From the NCBI RefSeq assembly GCF_009707325.1, contig NZ_CP046103.1:930001-994000 (forward strand): DNA of 64,000 bases, given 5' to 3'. This document shows, one piece after another, positions 28,291 through 37,721 of this stretch. Every line of letters begins with the position of its first letter. The stretch's first letter is position 1. Under the pieces are notes generated by a model that was not told the DNA's origin, made no database searches, and saw only the letters and a list, made by a program, of their open reading frames with translations. A program made the translations under genes and the position numbers. This DNA is from Pseudomonas sp. IB20 (lineage in GTDB: Bacteria; Pseudomonadota; Gammaproteobacteria; Pseudomonadales; Pseudomonadaceae).

Positions 28291-29289
28291 TCAGGCGCGT
28301 TTGGCACGATAAATGCGAAAACCATTGCCTTCGGCCTTGATTGCGCACACGCCCAAGTGCTCTTCGATCAGGGGTTGGTACTTGAGGAAACTGTTGGCGA
28401 CCAAGCGCAGTTCGCCGCCTTTTGCCAGGTGTTTCGCCGCTTTTCGCAGCAAGTTTTCCGTGGCGAAATAATCCGTATGCACGCCGACATGGAACGGTGG
28501 GTTGCTCAAAATCGCGTTCAAACCCATCGGCGCGGCGTCGATGCCGTCACCGGTCAACACCTCGGCTTCCAGGCCATTGGCTGCCAAGGTCAGGCGACTG
28601 CTGGCGGCAGCAAAGGCATCCACGTCCAGCAGGGTCACCGTGTTATGCGGGTAGCGACGCTTGACCGCAGCTCCCAGCACGCCGGCGCCGCAGCCAAAGT
28701 CCAACAAATGCCCACTGGGCAGCTTGTCCAGATGCTCAAGCAACAGCTCGGTGCCGCGATCCAGGCGACCATGGCTGAACACGCCTGGCAGGCTCACCAC
28801 CTTGAGCGGCCCTTCGGCCAATGGCACGTCGAACACTTGCGCCAGGCTTTCCAGCTCGACCGCTTGCGGGGCGTTGGCCACGGTGACTTGCCACAGCTGG
28901 CAATGCCGCGCGTTATCGAGCTTGCGTGGCTTGCCGAACGGGATCATCTGCTTGGCGGCGCTTTCGATACCGCCTTTTTTCTCGCCGACCAGATACAGCT
29001 CGGCGCCGGGCAGGCGCGCGGCCACGGCATTGAGCAGGTAGTCGGTGAGGTCCTTGGACTTGGGCAGGAAAATCACCGCCGCATCAAACCCACGCTCGGG
29101 CACGTTCACGCCGAACTGGCTGCGCTCAGGGAAGCGCGCATCGAGCGCCGCCTGGTCGCCGGCATGCCAGCTCCAGCCGTGGGCATTGGGCAGGCGGCCG
29201 AGCAAGTCGTCGGCGGGCAACCCTACCAGCAGCAGGTTGCCTTGAAAAAGTTCGGCCTGACGAAGCAGTACTTCACTGCGCGGATCCAT
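28291..29289 (-). CDS. rsmC: RsmC-type 16S rRNA (guanine-1207-N2) methyltransferase
   Basis: A 332-residue protein with two tandem methyltransferase-like halves. The C-terminal catalytic half carries the SAM motif [15 protein letters not shown] and the amino-methylation motif NPPFH (in [11 protein letters not shown]). RlmG has a similar layout, but length and sequence favour RsmC. It is 30 bases downstream of a dehydrogenase gene on the same strand. Confidence 0.9.
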   Translation of the reverse strand: MDPRSEVLLRQAELFQGNLLLVGLPADDLLGRLPNAHGWSWHAGDQAALDARFPERSQFGVNVPERGFDAAVIFLPKSKDLTDYLLNAVAARLPGAELYLVGEKKGGIESAAKQMIPFGKPRKLDNARHCQLWQVTVANAPQAVELESLAQVFDVPLAEGPLKVVSLPGVFSHGRLDRGTELLLEHLDKLPSGHLLDFGCGAGVLGAAVKRRYPHNTVTLLDVDAFAAASSRLTLAANGLEAEVLTGDGIDAAPMGLNAILSNPPFHVGVHTDYFATENLLRKAAKHLAKGGELRLVANSFLKYQPLIEEHLGVCAIKAEGNGFRIYRAKRA

Positions 29290-29319
29290 GGTCTGCTCCT
29301 TGAAAAGGGGCGCAGTTTA

Positions 29320-30288
29320 TCAACTGACGACGCGCAGCGGGGCGCCGCTGAAAAAGGTCCGGGCGTTTTCTGCCAATTGGCCGACGATGCGCTGCCGCGC
29401 TTCGCGACTGCCCCACGCGTTGTGCGGCGTGACGATCAAGCGAGGAATGTCGCCGGCCAGCAGTGGGTTGCCATTCACTGGCGGTTCCACGCTCAGCACA
29501 TCGGTGGCCGCGCCGCCCAGATGGCCGCTGCGCAGGGCGTCTGCCAGCGCCTGTTCGTTGATCAAACCGCCGCGCGCGGTGTTGACGATAAATGCGCCGG
29601 GTTTGAGCAGTGCCAATTCGCGAGCGCCGATAAAGTCGCGGGTGTGTTCATTGAGCGGGCAGTGCAGGGTCAGCGCATCGACCTGCGCGAGCAGTTCATC
29701 CAGCGGCACGCGGTCGGCGCGGGCAGGGCGCCCTGGAATCGCGCCGAGCACCACGCGCATGCCAAAGGCTTCGGCCAGGCGTGCGACGGCGCTGCCCAGT
29801 TCGCCGTGGCCGAGCAGGCCAAGGGTTTTACCTTGCAGCTCGACAATCGGGTAGTCCAGAAGGCAGAACTGCTTGGCCTCTTGCCATTTGCCGGCGGCGA
29901 CCTCTCGTTGATAGTCGTTCAAGCGTGTCGCCAGGTTGAGCAACAGCATGATCGTGTGCTGCGCCACCGACGGCGTGCCGTAGCCCTGGCAGTTGCTCAC
30001 GGTGATGCCCAGGGCGCGGGCGGCCGCGAGGTCGATGTTGTTGGTGCCGGTGGCCGACACCAGGATCAGCTTGAGTTCGGGGCAGGCCTGCAGGGTCTCG
30101 GCGTTGAGCGCGATCTTGTTGCTGATCGCCACCTGGGCGCCTTGCAGGCGTTCGATCACGTTCTGCGCCGTGGTGTGCGCGTACAGTTGCAGGTCGCTGA
30201 AGCTGTTGCGCAATGCGCTGAGGTCGAGGTCCCCCAGGTCCAGGGACGGGTGATCAAGGAAGACGGCGCGGCGATTGTTCGTCATCAA
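29320..30288 (-). CDS. D-2-hydroxyacid dehydrogenase (HprA-like)
   Basis: A 322-residue NAD(P)-dependent dehydrogenase. The nucleotide motif GLLGHGELGSAVA and the catalytic triad are visible: Arg in VNTARGG, Glu in LSVEPP and His in TPHNAWGS. It probably acts as hydroxypyruvate/glyoxylate reductase, though substrate cannot be told from sequence alone. It is divergent from the LysE exporter and upstream of rsmC. Confidence 0.9.
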   Translation of the reverse strand: MMTNNRRAVFLDHPSLDLGDLDLSALRNSFSDLQLYAHTTAQNVIERLQGAQVAISNKIALNAETLQACPELKLILVSATGTNNIDLAAARALGITVSNCQGYGTPSVAQHTIMLLLNLATRLNDYQREVAAGKWQEAKQFCLLDYPIVELQGKTLGLLGHGELGSAVARLAEAFGMRVVLGAIPGRPARADRVPLDELLAQVDALTLHCPLNEHTRDFIGARELALLKPGAFIVNTARGGLINEQALADALRSGHLGGAATDVLSVEPPVNGNPLLAGDIPRLIVTPHNAWGSREARQRIVGQLAENARTFFSGAPLRVVS

Positions 30289-30369
30289 CTGTACCTTTTG
30301 CGACAGGGTTCGAAGGCGTAATCTGCCGAGCCTATCAGATGAAATAATCCGTTACTTAATGGAGTGAGT

Positions 30370-31002
30370 ATGTACGCCGCCGAGTTTTTGACCGTAGCCT
30401 TGATTCACTTGTTGGCGGTGGCCAGCCCTGGCCCGGATTTCGCCGTGGTGGTGCGCGAGAGTGTTACCCATGGCCGCCGCGCCGGGACTTGGACGGCGCT
30501 CGGCGTCGGTTCGGCGATTTTCCTGCACGTGGGTTACTCGTTGCTGGGCATTGGCTTGATCGTGTCGCAGTCCATCGTGCTGTTCAATGCGCTGAAATGG
30601 GCGGCAGCGGCCTACCTGCTGTACATCGGCTTCAAGGCCTTGCGCGCGCAGCCGGCCAAGCCTGTTGCCGAGGGCGAGTTGCACCGTGAAGTGGGCGAAC
30701 GCACCCCGCGCGGGGCATTTACCGCAGGGTTTGTGACCAATGGCTTGAACCCCAAGGCCACGCTGTTCTTCCTGTCGCTGTTTACCGTGGTGATCAACCC
30801 GCACACGCCGCTGGCGATCCAGGCCGGTTACGGCCTGTACCTGGCGGTGGCGACGGCATTGTGGTTTTGCATGGTGGCGATGTTGTTCAGCCAGCAGCGG
30901 GTGCGTGCTGGTTTTGCGCGGATGGGGCATTGGTTCGATCGGACGATGGGCGCGGTGCTGATTGCGATTGGCGTGAAGCTGGCCTTCACCAGCATGAAGT
31001 AA
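30370..31002 (+). CDS. LysE/RhtB-family amino acid exporter
   Basis: A 210-residue inner-membrane exporter with about six helices. The family signature ASPGPDFAVVVRESVTHGRR is at residues 19-38, and FTAGFVTNGLNPKATLFFLS is the second conserved loop. It likely exports amino acids such as threonine or homoserine; the substrate is unknown. The ATG at 30370 is preferred to an in-frame GTG two codons earlier because of the TAATGGAG just upstream. Confidence 0.9.
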   Translation: MYAAEFLTVALIHLLAVASPGPDFAVVVRESVTHGRRAGTWTALGVGSAIFLHVGYSLLGIGLIVSQSIVLFNALKWAAAAYLLYIGFKALRAQPAKPVAEGELHREVGERTPRGAFTAGFVTNGLNPKATLFFLSLFTVVINPHTPLAIQAGYGLYLAVATALWFCMVAMLFSQQRVRAGFARMGHWFDRTMGAVLIAIGVKLAFTSMK

Positions 31003-31063
31003 ACGAATTTCTTGAGTGACCACGGCTCAAAATGTGGGAGCGGGCTTGCTCGCGAATACGGAG

Positions 31064-31988
31064 TGAAGTGCGCCCCAGAAGTTGGACACTCGTCCAACTC
31101 CTGAGGCTAAAGTAACCAAAAGTCTTCGCCCCACCACTCGGCACCTCGCTTAGGCTCGGTGTGCCCTCACTCCGGCTTGAATCCGTGGGCCGCCGCCATG
31201 GGCCATCCTTGGCCCATCGCGGCTAACCCGGCGTCCTGCCGGGTTACCCACGGATTCAAGCCTGCGTTCGGCCATCGTGGTTAACGGGGCGCCTCAGATC
31301 AAGATCAAGATCAAAAGCAAGAGCACGGCGGCCTAGTAGCCGACCTGAGTGGTGAAGCAAAAGCAGCAAAGCACAGCAGAAGCAGATCTGCTTTTCTGTG
31401 GGAGCTGGCTTGTCGGATCGCCGCACCGCTGCGATGCAGACACCTCGGTATCAGGAACAGTTGATGCCATCGCAGGCAAGCCAGCTCCCACATTGATTGA
31501 GTTCAGTTCAAGATCAGGTCGGCTGTCAGGCCGCCTGGCTTGCTTTTGATCTTGATCTGAGGCGCCCCGTTAACCACGATGGCCGACGCCTGGGGGAAGG
31601 GGGCAAGAGCGTTCCCACATTAAATTGAGTTCAGTTTCAAATATCAGGTCGGCTGTCAGGCCGCCTTTGCTTTGCTTTTGATCTAACCACTCAGGTCGGC
31701 TACTAGGCCGCCGTGCTCTTGCTTTTGATCTTGATCTTGATCTTAGGCGCCCCGTTAAACCACGCTGGCCGAACGCAGGCTTTGGAGCGGGGTAAACCGG
31801 CAGGACGCCGGTTTAGCCGCGATGGGCCAAGGATGGCCCATGGCGGCGGCCCACGGTCCAAAGCCGGAGTGAGGGCACACCGAGCCTAGCGAGGTGCCGA
31901 GTGGTGGGGCAAGAGCGTTTTGTCTGCTTACAGAACCCGGTCCGCGGTAGCCTAACCATTAGCTGTCCAACTTTTGGGGCGCACTTCA
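31064..31988. mobile_element. 925-bp non-coding MITE-like element with IS3-type ends
   Basis: Terminal inverted repeats begin TGAAGTGCGCCCCARAAGTT on both sides (left from 31064, right complement ending 31988) and are flanked by a direct GAG at 31061-31063 and 31989-31991. Inside are long imperfect inverted arms, about 31128-31353 and 31686-31910, an internal REPIN, and nested partial duplications (TCAGGTCGGCTGTCAGG at about 31515 and 31648). No reading frame resembles a transposase, so mobility in trans is inferred. Confidence 0.82.
31397..31493. repeat. Second REPIN inside the MITE-like element
   Basis: TGTGGGAGCTGGCTTGTC at 31398 and the complement ending 31493 form a paired REP of the GCTGGC subtype, different from the GCGGGC subtype of the outer REPIN. 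Confidence 0.8.
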
Positions 31989-32197
31989 GAGTGTCAGTCA
32001 CCGAATACCTAGGCTGATACACCGCCTTCGCGAGCAAGCCCGCTCCCACATTGGATCTCGGCTAGGCTCAAGTAATGGCGCAAAGCTAGCATTCATTGGG
32101 GTCTACAAATCATTCCTTTGGCTGATTTAGCTGACACATAAGCGCTCTACAGTGCTGGTCTTCAAGCCACGACCGTGCAGTCAGATAAGGGATTAGT

Positions 32198-33880
32198 ATG
32201 TTGCAGACCCGTGTTATCCCACCCGCCGAAGGCGCTTACCAATACCCACTGTTGATCAAACGCCTGCTGATGTCCGGGGCGCGCTACGAGAAGACCCGGG
32301 AAATCATCTACCGCGACAAACTGCGTTACACCTACCCGACCCTGATCGAGCGCGTTGCGCGCTTGGCCAATGTGCTGACCGAAGCCGGGGTCAAGGCCGG
32401 CGACACTGTCGCCGTGATGGACTGGGACAGCCACCGTTACCTGGAGTGCATGTTCGCCATCCCGATGATCGGCGCGGTGATCCACACCATCAACGTGCGC
32501 CTCTCGCCGGAACAGATTCTCTACACCATGAACCACGCCGAGGACCGCTTTGTGTTGGTCAACAGTGAGTTCGTGGGGCTCTACCAGGCCATTGCCGGGC
32601 AACTCACCACCGTCGACAAGACTTTGCTGCTCACCGACGGCGACGCCAAGACCGCCGAGCTGCCCAACTTGGTCGGCGAGTACGAAACCCTGCTGGCGGC
32701 CGCCAGCCCCAAGTACGACTTCCAGGACTTCGACGAACATTCCGTCGCCACCACCTTCTACACCACCGGCACCACCGGTAACCCCAAGGGCGTGTACTTC
32801 ACCCACCGCCAGCTGGTGCTGCACACCATGGGCGTGGCGACCATCATGGGCAGCGTCGACAGCGTGCGCCTGCTAGGCACCAACGACGTATACATGCCGA
32901 TCACGCCGATGTTCCACGTACACGCCTGGGGCCTGCCGTACGTGGCGACCATGCTCGGTTTGAAACAGGTCTACCCCGGCCGCTACGACCCGGAATACCT
33001 GGTGGAGTTGTGGCGCAAGGAAAAGGTCACCTTCTCCCACTGCGTGCCGACCATCCTGCAAATGGTGCTCAATGCCAAGGCTGCCCAAGACGTGGATTTT
33101 GGCGGCTGGAAAATCGTCATCGGCGGCAGCGCGCTGAATCGCACGTTGTACGAAGCGTCCAAGGCGCGCGGCATTCAACTGACCGCCGCGTACGGCATGT
33201 CCGAGACCGGGCCGCTGGTGTCCTGCGCCCACCTCAACGAAGAACTGATGGCCGGCACCGAAGACGAGCGCACCACCTACCGCATCAAGGCCGGCGTGCC
33301 TGGGCCGTTGGTAGAAGCGGCGATTGTCGACGCCGAGGGGCACTTCCTGCCCGCCGACGGCGAGTCCCAGGGGGAGCTGGTGCTGCGTGCACCGTGGCTG
33401 ACCGAGGGCTATTACAACGAGCCGCAAAAGGGCGCCGAGCTGTGGGAAGGCGGCTGGATGCACACCGGCGACGTGGCCACCCTCGACGCGTTTGGCGTGA
33501 TCGATATTCGTGACCGCATCAAGGACGTGATCAAGACGGGCGGCGAGTGGATCTCCTCCCTGGCCCTCGAGGACCTGGTCAGCCGTCACCCGGCGGTACG
33601 CGAAGTAGCGGTGGTGGGCATCGCCGACCCGCAGTGGGGCGAGCGCCCGTTTGCGCTGCTGGTGGTGCGTGATGGCCATGTGATAGGTGCTCGCGAGCTC
33701 AAGGAACACCTCAAGCCTTTTGTCGAGCTGGGCCATTTGAGCAAGTGGGCGATTCCGAGCCAGATCGCCGTTGTTACTGAAATTCCCAAGACCAGCGTAG
33801 GAAAACTCGACAAAAAACGTATCCGCATCGACATCATTGAATGGCAGGCCAACAACAGCACCTTCCTCTCGACCCTGTGA
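32198..33880 (+). CDS. Fatty acid-CoA ligase (AMP-binding)
   Basis: A 560-residue ANL-superfamily acyl-CoA synthetase, activating a fatty acid to its CoA thioester via an acyl-adenylate. The phosphate-binding motif [15 protein letters not shown] is at about residues 185-199, AYGMSETGP follows, and the hinge/A8 motif [19 protein letters not shown] and C-terminal lysine segment [10 protein letters not shown] are intact. A homologous gene lies beside the DUF1302/DUF1329/LuxR genes in P. putida (PP_0763 region, from memory), where it acts on medium-chain acids. Confidence 0.93.
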   Translation: MLQTRVIPPAEGAYQYPLLIKRLLMSGARYEKTREIIYRDKLRYTYPTLIERVARLANVLTEAGVKAGDTVAVMDWDSHRYLECMFAIPMIGAVIHTINVRLSPEQILYTMNHAEDRFVLVNSEFVGLYQAIAGQLTTVDKTLLLTDGDAKTAELPNLVGEYETLLAAASPKYDFQDFDEHSVATTFYTTGTTGNPKGVYFTHRQLVLHTMGVATIMGSVDSVRLLGTNDVYMPITPMFHVHAWGLPYVATMLGLKQVYPGRYDPEYLVELWRKEKVTFSHCVPTILQMVLNAKAAQDVDFGGWKIVIGGSALNRTLYEASKARGIQLTAAYGMSETGPLVSCAHLNEELMAGTEDERTTYRIKAGVPGPLVEAAIVDAEGHFLPADGESQGELVLRAPWLTEGYYNEPQKGAELWEGGWMHTGDVATLDAFGVIDIRDRIKDVIKTGGEWISSLALEDLVSRHPAVREVAVVGIADPQWGERPFALLVVRDGHVIGARELKEHLKPFVELGHLSKWAIPSQIAVVTEIPKTSVGKLDKKRIRIDIIEWQANNSTFLSTL

Positions 33881-33888
33881 TGCACCTC

Positions 33889-33910
33889 GCCGCGCCCGTT
33901 CGGGCGCGGC
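33889..33910 (+). terminator. Hairpin after the CoA ligase gene
   Basis: A perfect stem GCCGCGCCC / GGGCGCGGC with a GTTC loop, 8 bases past the ligase stop. It has no T-run, so it may be a weak or Rho-assisted terminator. Confidence 0.45.
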
Positions 33911-34011
33911 AATGCTCTATCTCGCGCCTTCACTTGTGATTTGCCAATTATCAGCCATCCTTGCCTCGCCGGCCTTCGTCGGCGTGGCGAAAGGACTGTG
34001 GCAGACGGGTT

Positions 34012-34027
34012 GGTGATGCAAATCACA
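34012..34027. promoter_or_regulatory. CRP/Vfr- or ANR-like operator
   Basis: GGTGATGCAAATCACA matches 9 of 10 positions of the CRP half-sites (TGTGA-N6-TCACA). The core GTGAT-N4-ATCAC also matches 8 of 10 positions of the FNR/ANR box. It lies about 50 bases upstream of a TATAGT minus-10, a usual activator position. Which regulator binds is undecided. Confidence 0.4.
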
Positions 34028-34060
34028 CTTTAGAGGGATCAAGCGGTACCCCCTGCTGGC

Positions 34061-34066
34061 TATAGT
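34061..34066 (+). promoter_or_regulatory. Candidate minus-10 element for DUF1302-DUF1329
   Basis: TGGCTATAGT resembles an extended minus-10, with no convincing minus-35, as expected of an activator-dependent promoter. Confidence 0.3.
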
Positions 34067-34213
34067 CCCTCTCAGAGTTTTTCAAGGATGTTGCGCTTCG
34101 AGCCAAGGGGGCTCGGTTGCCGTTCGGCATTGGAATCTTTGTATTCCGGCCGGTACATGCATCCAGAAGACAGAACTCACTGCCATAACAATAATGCACA
34201 TGGAGTAGCGTCG

Positions 34214-36073
34214 ATGACCTCAGTAAACCAGTTCTGGCGCCGGGCAAGACTGCCCCTGGCCGTCAGTCTCGCTTCTACGCTCGCCGGGCCCGCATTCGGC
34301 GTCAGTTTCAACATCGGTGAAATCGAAGGTAGCTTTGACTCATCCCTGTCGGTGGGGGCGAGTTGGTCGACTGCCGGTCGCAATAAAGACCTGATCGGTG
34401 CCAACAACGGTGGCAAGGGGCTTTCGCAAACCTCCGACGACGGCCGCCTGAACTTCGACAAGGGTGATGCCTTTTCGAAGATCTTCAAGGGTATCCATGA
34501 CCTTGAGTTGAAATACGGCGATACCGGCATCTTTGTGCGTGGCAAGTACTGGTATGACTTTGCGCTGCAGAACGAAGACCTCGACTTCAAAAACGTCAGC
34601 AACGACAACCGTAAAGAGGGCGCCAAGTCCTCTGGCGGGCAGATTCTCGATGCTTTCGTCTACCACAACTACACCATCGCCGATCAGCCGGGTAACGTGC
34701 GTCTTGGCAAGCAGGTAGTGAGCTGGGGCGAAAGTACCTTTATTGGCGGCGGTATCAACTCGATCAACCCGATCGACGTGTCTGCGTTCCGTCGCCCGGG
34801 CGCCGAGATCAAGGAAGGCTTGATTCCGGTCAATATGTTCTACGTGTCCCAGACCCTGACCGACAACCTCTCCGCAGAGGCGTTCTACCAGTTGGAGTGG
34901 GACCAGACCGTGGTGGATAACTGCGGTACGTTCTTCTCCCAGCCGGACGTGATTGCCGACGGTTGCAGTAACAACCTGCGGGTCTTGAACAAACGTTCCA
35001 CCATTCCTGGCGCGGCCTTGCCAACCCTTAACGCGCTCGGCGTCGATGTGAACAACGAAGGCGTGCTGGTACGTCGCGGCGGTGACCGTGATGCACGCGA
35101 CAGCGGCCAGTTCGGCGTGGCCATGCACTACAACTTCGAGCCGCTGGACACTGAGTTCGGCGCGTACTTCATGAACTACCACAGCCGTGCGCCGATCTTC
35201 AGCGCGACAGGTGCGCCAAACTCGGCCTACACCCGTCCGCTGGGACCACTGGCGGCATTGCGTCCGTTGATTGTGGCGGGCAGCTCCCAGTACTTCGTCG
35301 AGTACCCGGAAGATATCCGCTTGTATGGCTTGAGCTTCTCCACCACGTTGCCGACCGGCACCGCCTGGAGTGGTGAATTGAGCTACCGGCCAAACGCGCC
35401 GGTACAGCTGAGCACCACCGATATTCTGTATGCGGGCGTCACGCCGATTCCGGGCTTTGGCAATGCTTCGGTGCTCAAGGGCAGGCCGGGGCAGGACCTG
35501 CACGGCTACAACCGTAAGGAAGTCACCCAGTTCCAGACCACCTTCACGCACTTCTTCGACCAGGTTATGGGCGCCACCCGCCTGACCACCGTGGGTGAAA
35601 TCGGCGTGACTCATGTAGGCGGCTTGGAGAGCAGAGACAAGGCGCGCTACGGGCGTGATCCGGTCTTCGGTCCCGGCAGCCTGCCTGGCGGCTTCTGTAA
35701 CGGGCTGAACAATTCGACCGGTCAAGGTGCAGGCCTGCCCAATGCGTCCGGCCTGAACACCAACTGCAACAACGATGGCTATACCACGGCTACGTCCTGG
35801 GGTTACCGCGCCCGGGCGATCTGGGAATACCCGGACACGTTTGCCGGTGTAAACCTCAAGCCTAGCGTGGCCTGGTCCCACGACGTCAAAGGTTACTCGC
35901 CGGGCCCTGGCGGCAACTTCGAAGAAGGCCGCAAGGCTGTCAGCCTGGGTGTCGATGCCGAGTATCAAAACACCTATACCGTTGGCCTGAACTACACCAA
36001 CTTCTTTGGTGGCAAGTTCAGCACCGTGGACGATCGTGACTTTATCGCCTTGAGCGCAGGCATGAACTTCTAA
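34214..36073 (+). CDS. DUF1302-domain outer-membrane protein
   Basis: A 619-residue exported protein. The signal peptide runs to about residue 29 (SLASTLAGPAFG); the rest is a beta-rich DUF1302 domain with many aromatic-alternating strands and a terminal phenylalanine (GMNF), as in outer-membrane barrels. The start at 34214 has GGAGTAG upstream; 42 open codons above it lack a signal. The DUF1302/DUF1329 pair is linked in pseudomonads to growth on lipids or alcohols, but its chemistry is unknown. Confidence 0.9.
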   Translation: MTSVNQFWRRARLPLAVSLASTLAGPAFGVSFNIGEIEGSFDSSLSVGASWSTAGRNKDLIGANNGGKGLSQTSDDGRLNFDKGDAFSKIFKGIHDLELKYGDTGIFVRGKYWYDFALQNEDLDFKNVSNDNRKEGAKSSGGQILDAFVYHNYTIADQPGNVRLGKQVVSWGESTFIGGGINSINPIDVSAFRRPGAEIKEGLIPVNMFYVSQTLTDNLSAEAFYQLEWDQTVVDNCGTFFSQPDVIADGCSNNLRVLNKRSTIPGAALPTLNALGVDVNNEGVLVRRGGDRDARDSGQFGVAMHYNFEPLDTEFGAYFMNYHSRAPIFSATGAPNSAYTRPLGPLAALRPLIVAGSSQYFVEYPEDIRLYGLSFSTTLPTGTAWSGELSYRPNAPVQLSTTDILYAGVTPIPGFGNASVLKGRPGQDLHGYNRKEVTQFQTTFTHFFDQVMGATRLTTVGEIGVTHVGGLESRDKARYGRDPVFGPGSLPGGFCNGLNNSTGQGAGLPNASGLNTNCNNDGYTTATSWGYRARAIWEYPDTFAGVNLKPSVAWSHDVKGYSPGPGGNFEEGRKAVSLGVDAEYQNTYTVGLNYTNFFGGKFSTVDDRDFIALSAGMNF

Positions 36074-36116
36074 GCACACTCTCTTTAAGCAGTCTGTTTT
36101 CAGGAAGAACCAGAAC

Positions 36117-37481
36117 ATGAAAATAACTAAAAGTCTGTTGCACGTGGGTGTGCTTGGGCTGTCGATCCTGGCGGGTAGCGTCATGGCGGCAGTCTCGGCG
36201 GATGAAGCCGCCAAGCTGGGCACGAGCCTGACCCCGATGGGCGCTGAAATGGCCGGTAACGCAGCCGGCACCATCCCGAAATGGTCGCCACTGCCCACCA
36301 ATGCCGGTGCCGTGGATGCCCGGGGTTTCCTGGCCAACCCGTATGCCAGCGAACAACCGCAGTTCACCATCACCGCGCAGAACGTCGAGCAGTACAAAGA
36401 CAAGCTGGCGCCGGGGCAGTACGCGATGTTCAAGCGTTACCCGGACACCTTCAAGATGCCGGTCTACCCGACCCATCGCGGCGCCACGGTGCCGGCTGAT
36501 GTGTTCGCCGCCATCAAGAAGAACGCCACCAACACCAACCTGGTGTCCGGCGGTAACGGCCTGGAAAACTTCGAAACCGCGATTCCGTTCCCGATCCCGA
36601 AAAGCGGCGTGGAAGTCATCTGGAACCACATCACCCGCTATCGCGGCGGCAGCGTGACCCGTCTGGTCACCCAAGCCACCCCGCAAACCAACGGCTCGTA
36701 CAGCCTGGTGTACTTCCGCGACCAGTTCGTGTTCCGCGACAAAATGAAGGACTACGACCCGAAAAACCCGGGCAACGTGCTGTTCTACTTCAAGCAGCAA
36801 GTGACCGCGCCGGCACGTCTGGCCGGTGGTGTGCTGTTGGTGCACGAAACCCTGGACCAGGTGAAAGAGCCGCGTTCGGCGTGGGTCTACAACGCCGGCC
36901 AGCGCCGTGTGCGTCGGGCGCCGCAAGTGTCCTATGACGGGCCGGGTACTGCGGCCGACGGCCTGCGTACGTCCGACAACCTCGACATGTACAACGGTGC
37001 ACCGGACCGCTACGACTGGAAGCTGGAAGGCAAGAAAGAAATCTACATCGCCTCCAACAGTTACAAGATCGACGATCCAAAGCTCAAGTACGCCGACATC
37101 ATCAAGGCCGGCCACATCAACCAGGACTTGGCTCGCTACGAGCTGCGCCGCGTCTGGCACGTGGTCGCCACCCTGAAGGAAGGCCAGCGCCACATCTACG
37201 CCAAGCGTGACTTCTTCATCGACGAAGACACCTGGCAAGCGGCGGTGATCGACCACTACGACGGCCGTGGCCAATTGTGGCGCGTTGCTGAAGCGCATGC
37301 CGAGAACTACTACGACAAGCAAGTGCCGTGGTACGCCATCGAAACCCTCTACGACCTGCAGTCCGGCCGCTACCTGGCCCTGGGCATGAAGAACGAAGAG
37401 AAACAGGCGTATGACTTCGGCTTCACCGCCAGCACCAGCGACTTCACCCCAGCGGCCTTGCGCCAGGATGGTGTTCGCTAA
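36117..37481 (+). CDS. DUF1329-domain periplasmic protein
   Basis: A 454-residue exported protein with a signal peptide (LHVGVLGLSILAGSVMAAVS) and a DUF1329 domain, a LolA/LppX-like lipoprotein-carrier-type fold in some predictions. It follows the DUF1302 gene after 43 bases and is probably in the same transcript. Together they are thought to move or process a hydrophobic substrate across the envelope; this is inference. Confidence 0.9.
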   Translation: MKITKSLLHVGVLGLSILAGSVMAAVSADEAAKLGTSLTPMGAEMAGNAAGTIPKWSPLPTNAGAVDARGFLANPYASEQPQFTITAQNVEQYKDKLAPGQYAMFKRYPDTFKMPVYPTHRGATVPADVFAAIKKNATNTNLVSGGNGLENFETAIPFPIPKSGVEVIWNHITRYRGGSVTRLVTQATPQTNGSYSLVYFRDQFVFRDKMKDYDPKNPGNVLFYFKQQVTAPARLAGGVLLVHETLDQVKEPRSAWVYNAGQRRVRRAPQVSYDGPGTAADGLRTSDNLDMYNGAPDRYDWKLEGKKEIYIASNSYKIDDPKLKYADIIKAGHINQDLARYELRRVWHVVATLKEGQRHIYAKRDFFIDEDTWQAAVIDHYDGRGQLWRVAEAHAENYYDKQVPWYAIETLYDLQSGRYLALGMKNEEKQAYDFGFTASTSDFTPAALRQDGVR

Positions 37482-37498
37482 GCAGCACTCGCTCGACA

Positions 37499-37609
37499 AT
37501 GTGGGAGCTGGCTTGTGTAAAGCTGGCTTGTGTGGGAGTCGGGCTTGCCCGCGATGCGCCGACAGCTCCCACACAAGCCAGCCTTGTGCAAGGCAGCTCC
37601 CACATTTTT
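37499..37609. repeat. Compound REP cluster with T-run
   Basis: Several REP cores of mixed subtypes (GTGGGAGCTGGCTTGTGT, GTGGGAGTCGGGCTTGCC and inverted partners) form a long hairpin ending in TTTTTT. It sits between the DUF1329 gene and the LuxR gene and could end the upstream transcript. Confidence 0.82.
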
Positions 37610-37721
37610 TGTCGCAGTTCTTTTTCAGTCAAATGTTGCAAAGATCTACAAACCCGCCGCTTTTACCGCTAGTCTGCGGACATCTGCAATGCCGACAACA
37701 GCCTTCTACAAGAGCCCGGCG

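Larger units (their letters stand above)
31032..32052. repeat. REPIN split by an insertion
   Basis: A left REP (ATGTGGGAGCGGGCTTGCTC from 31032) and its inverted partner (complement ending near 32052) flank the 925-bp element. Removing the element and one GAG copy restores a normal ~95-base REPIN with a TGTCAG..CTGATACA inner stem. Confidence 0.85.
33911..34213. other. Upstream region of the DUF1302 gene
   Basis: About 300 bases without a gene. It contains the GTGA-N6-TCACA palindrome and a TATAGT element described separately, consistent with a regulated promoter for the DUF1302-DUF1329 pair. Confidence 0.6.

Noticed and set aside
28357..30321. 654-codon plus-strand open frame across rsmC and the dehydrogenase
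   Set aside because: It is antisense to two well-recognised genes and has no family features; high-GC third positions keep the opposite frame open.
31311..32049. Short open frames inside the MITE-like block
   Set aside because: They read through inverted repeats and REPs, have no ribosome-binding site and resemble no transposase.
31029..32055. CRISPR-like repeats
   Set aside because: The repeats are inverted and irregular, without uniform spacers.
34340..36433. 697-codon minus-strand open frame
   Set aside because: It runs antisense to the DUF1302 gene and into DUF1329, with no signal or domain.
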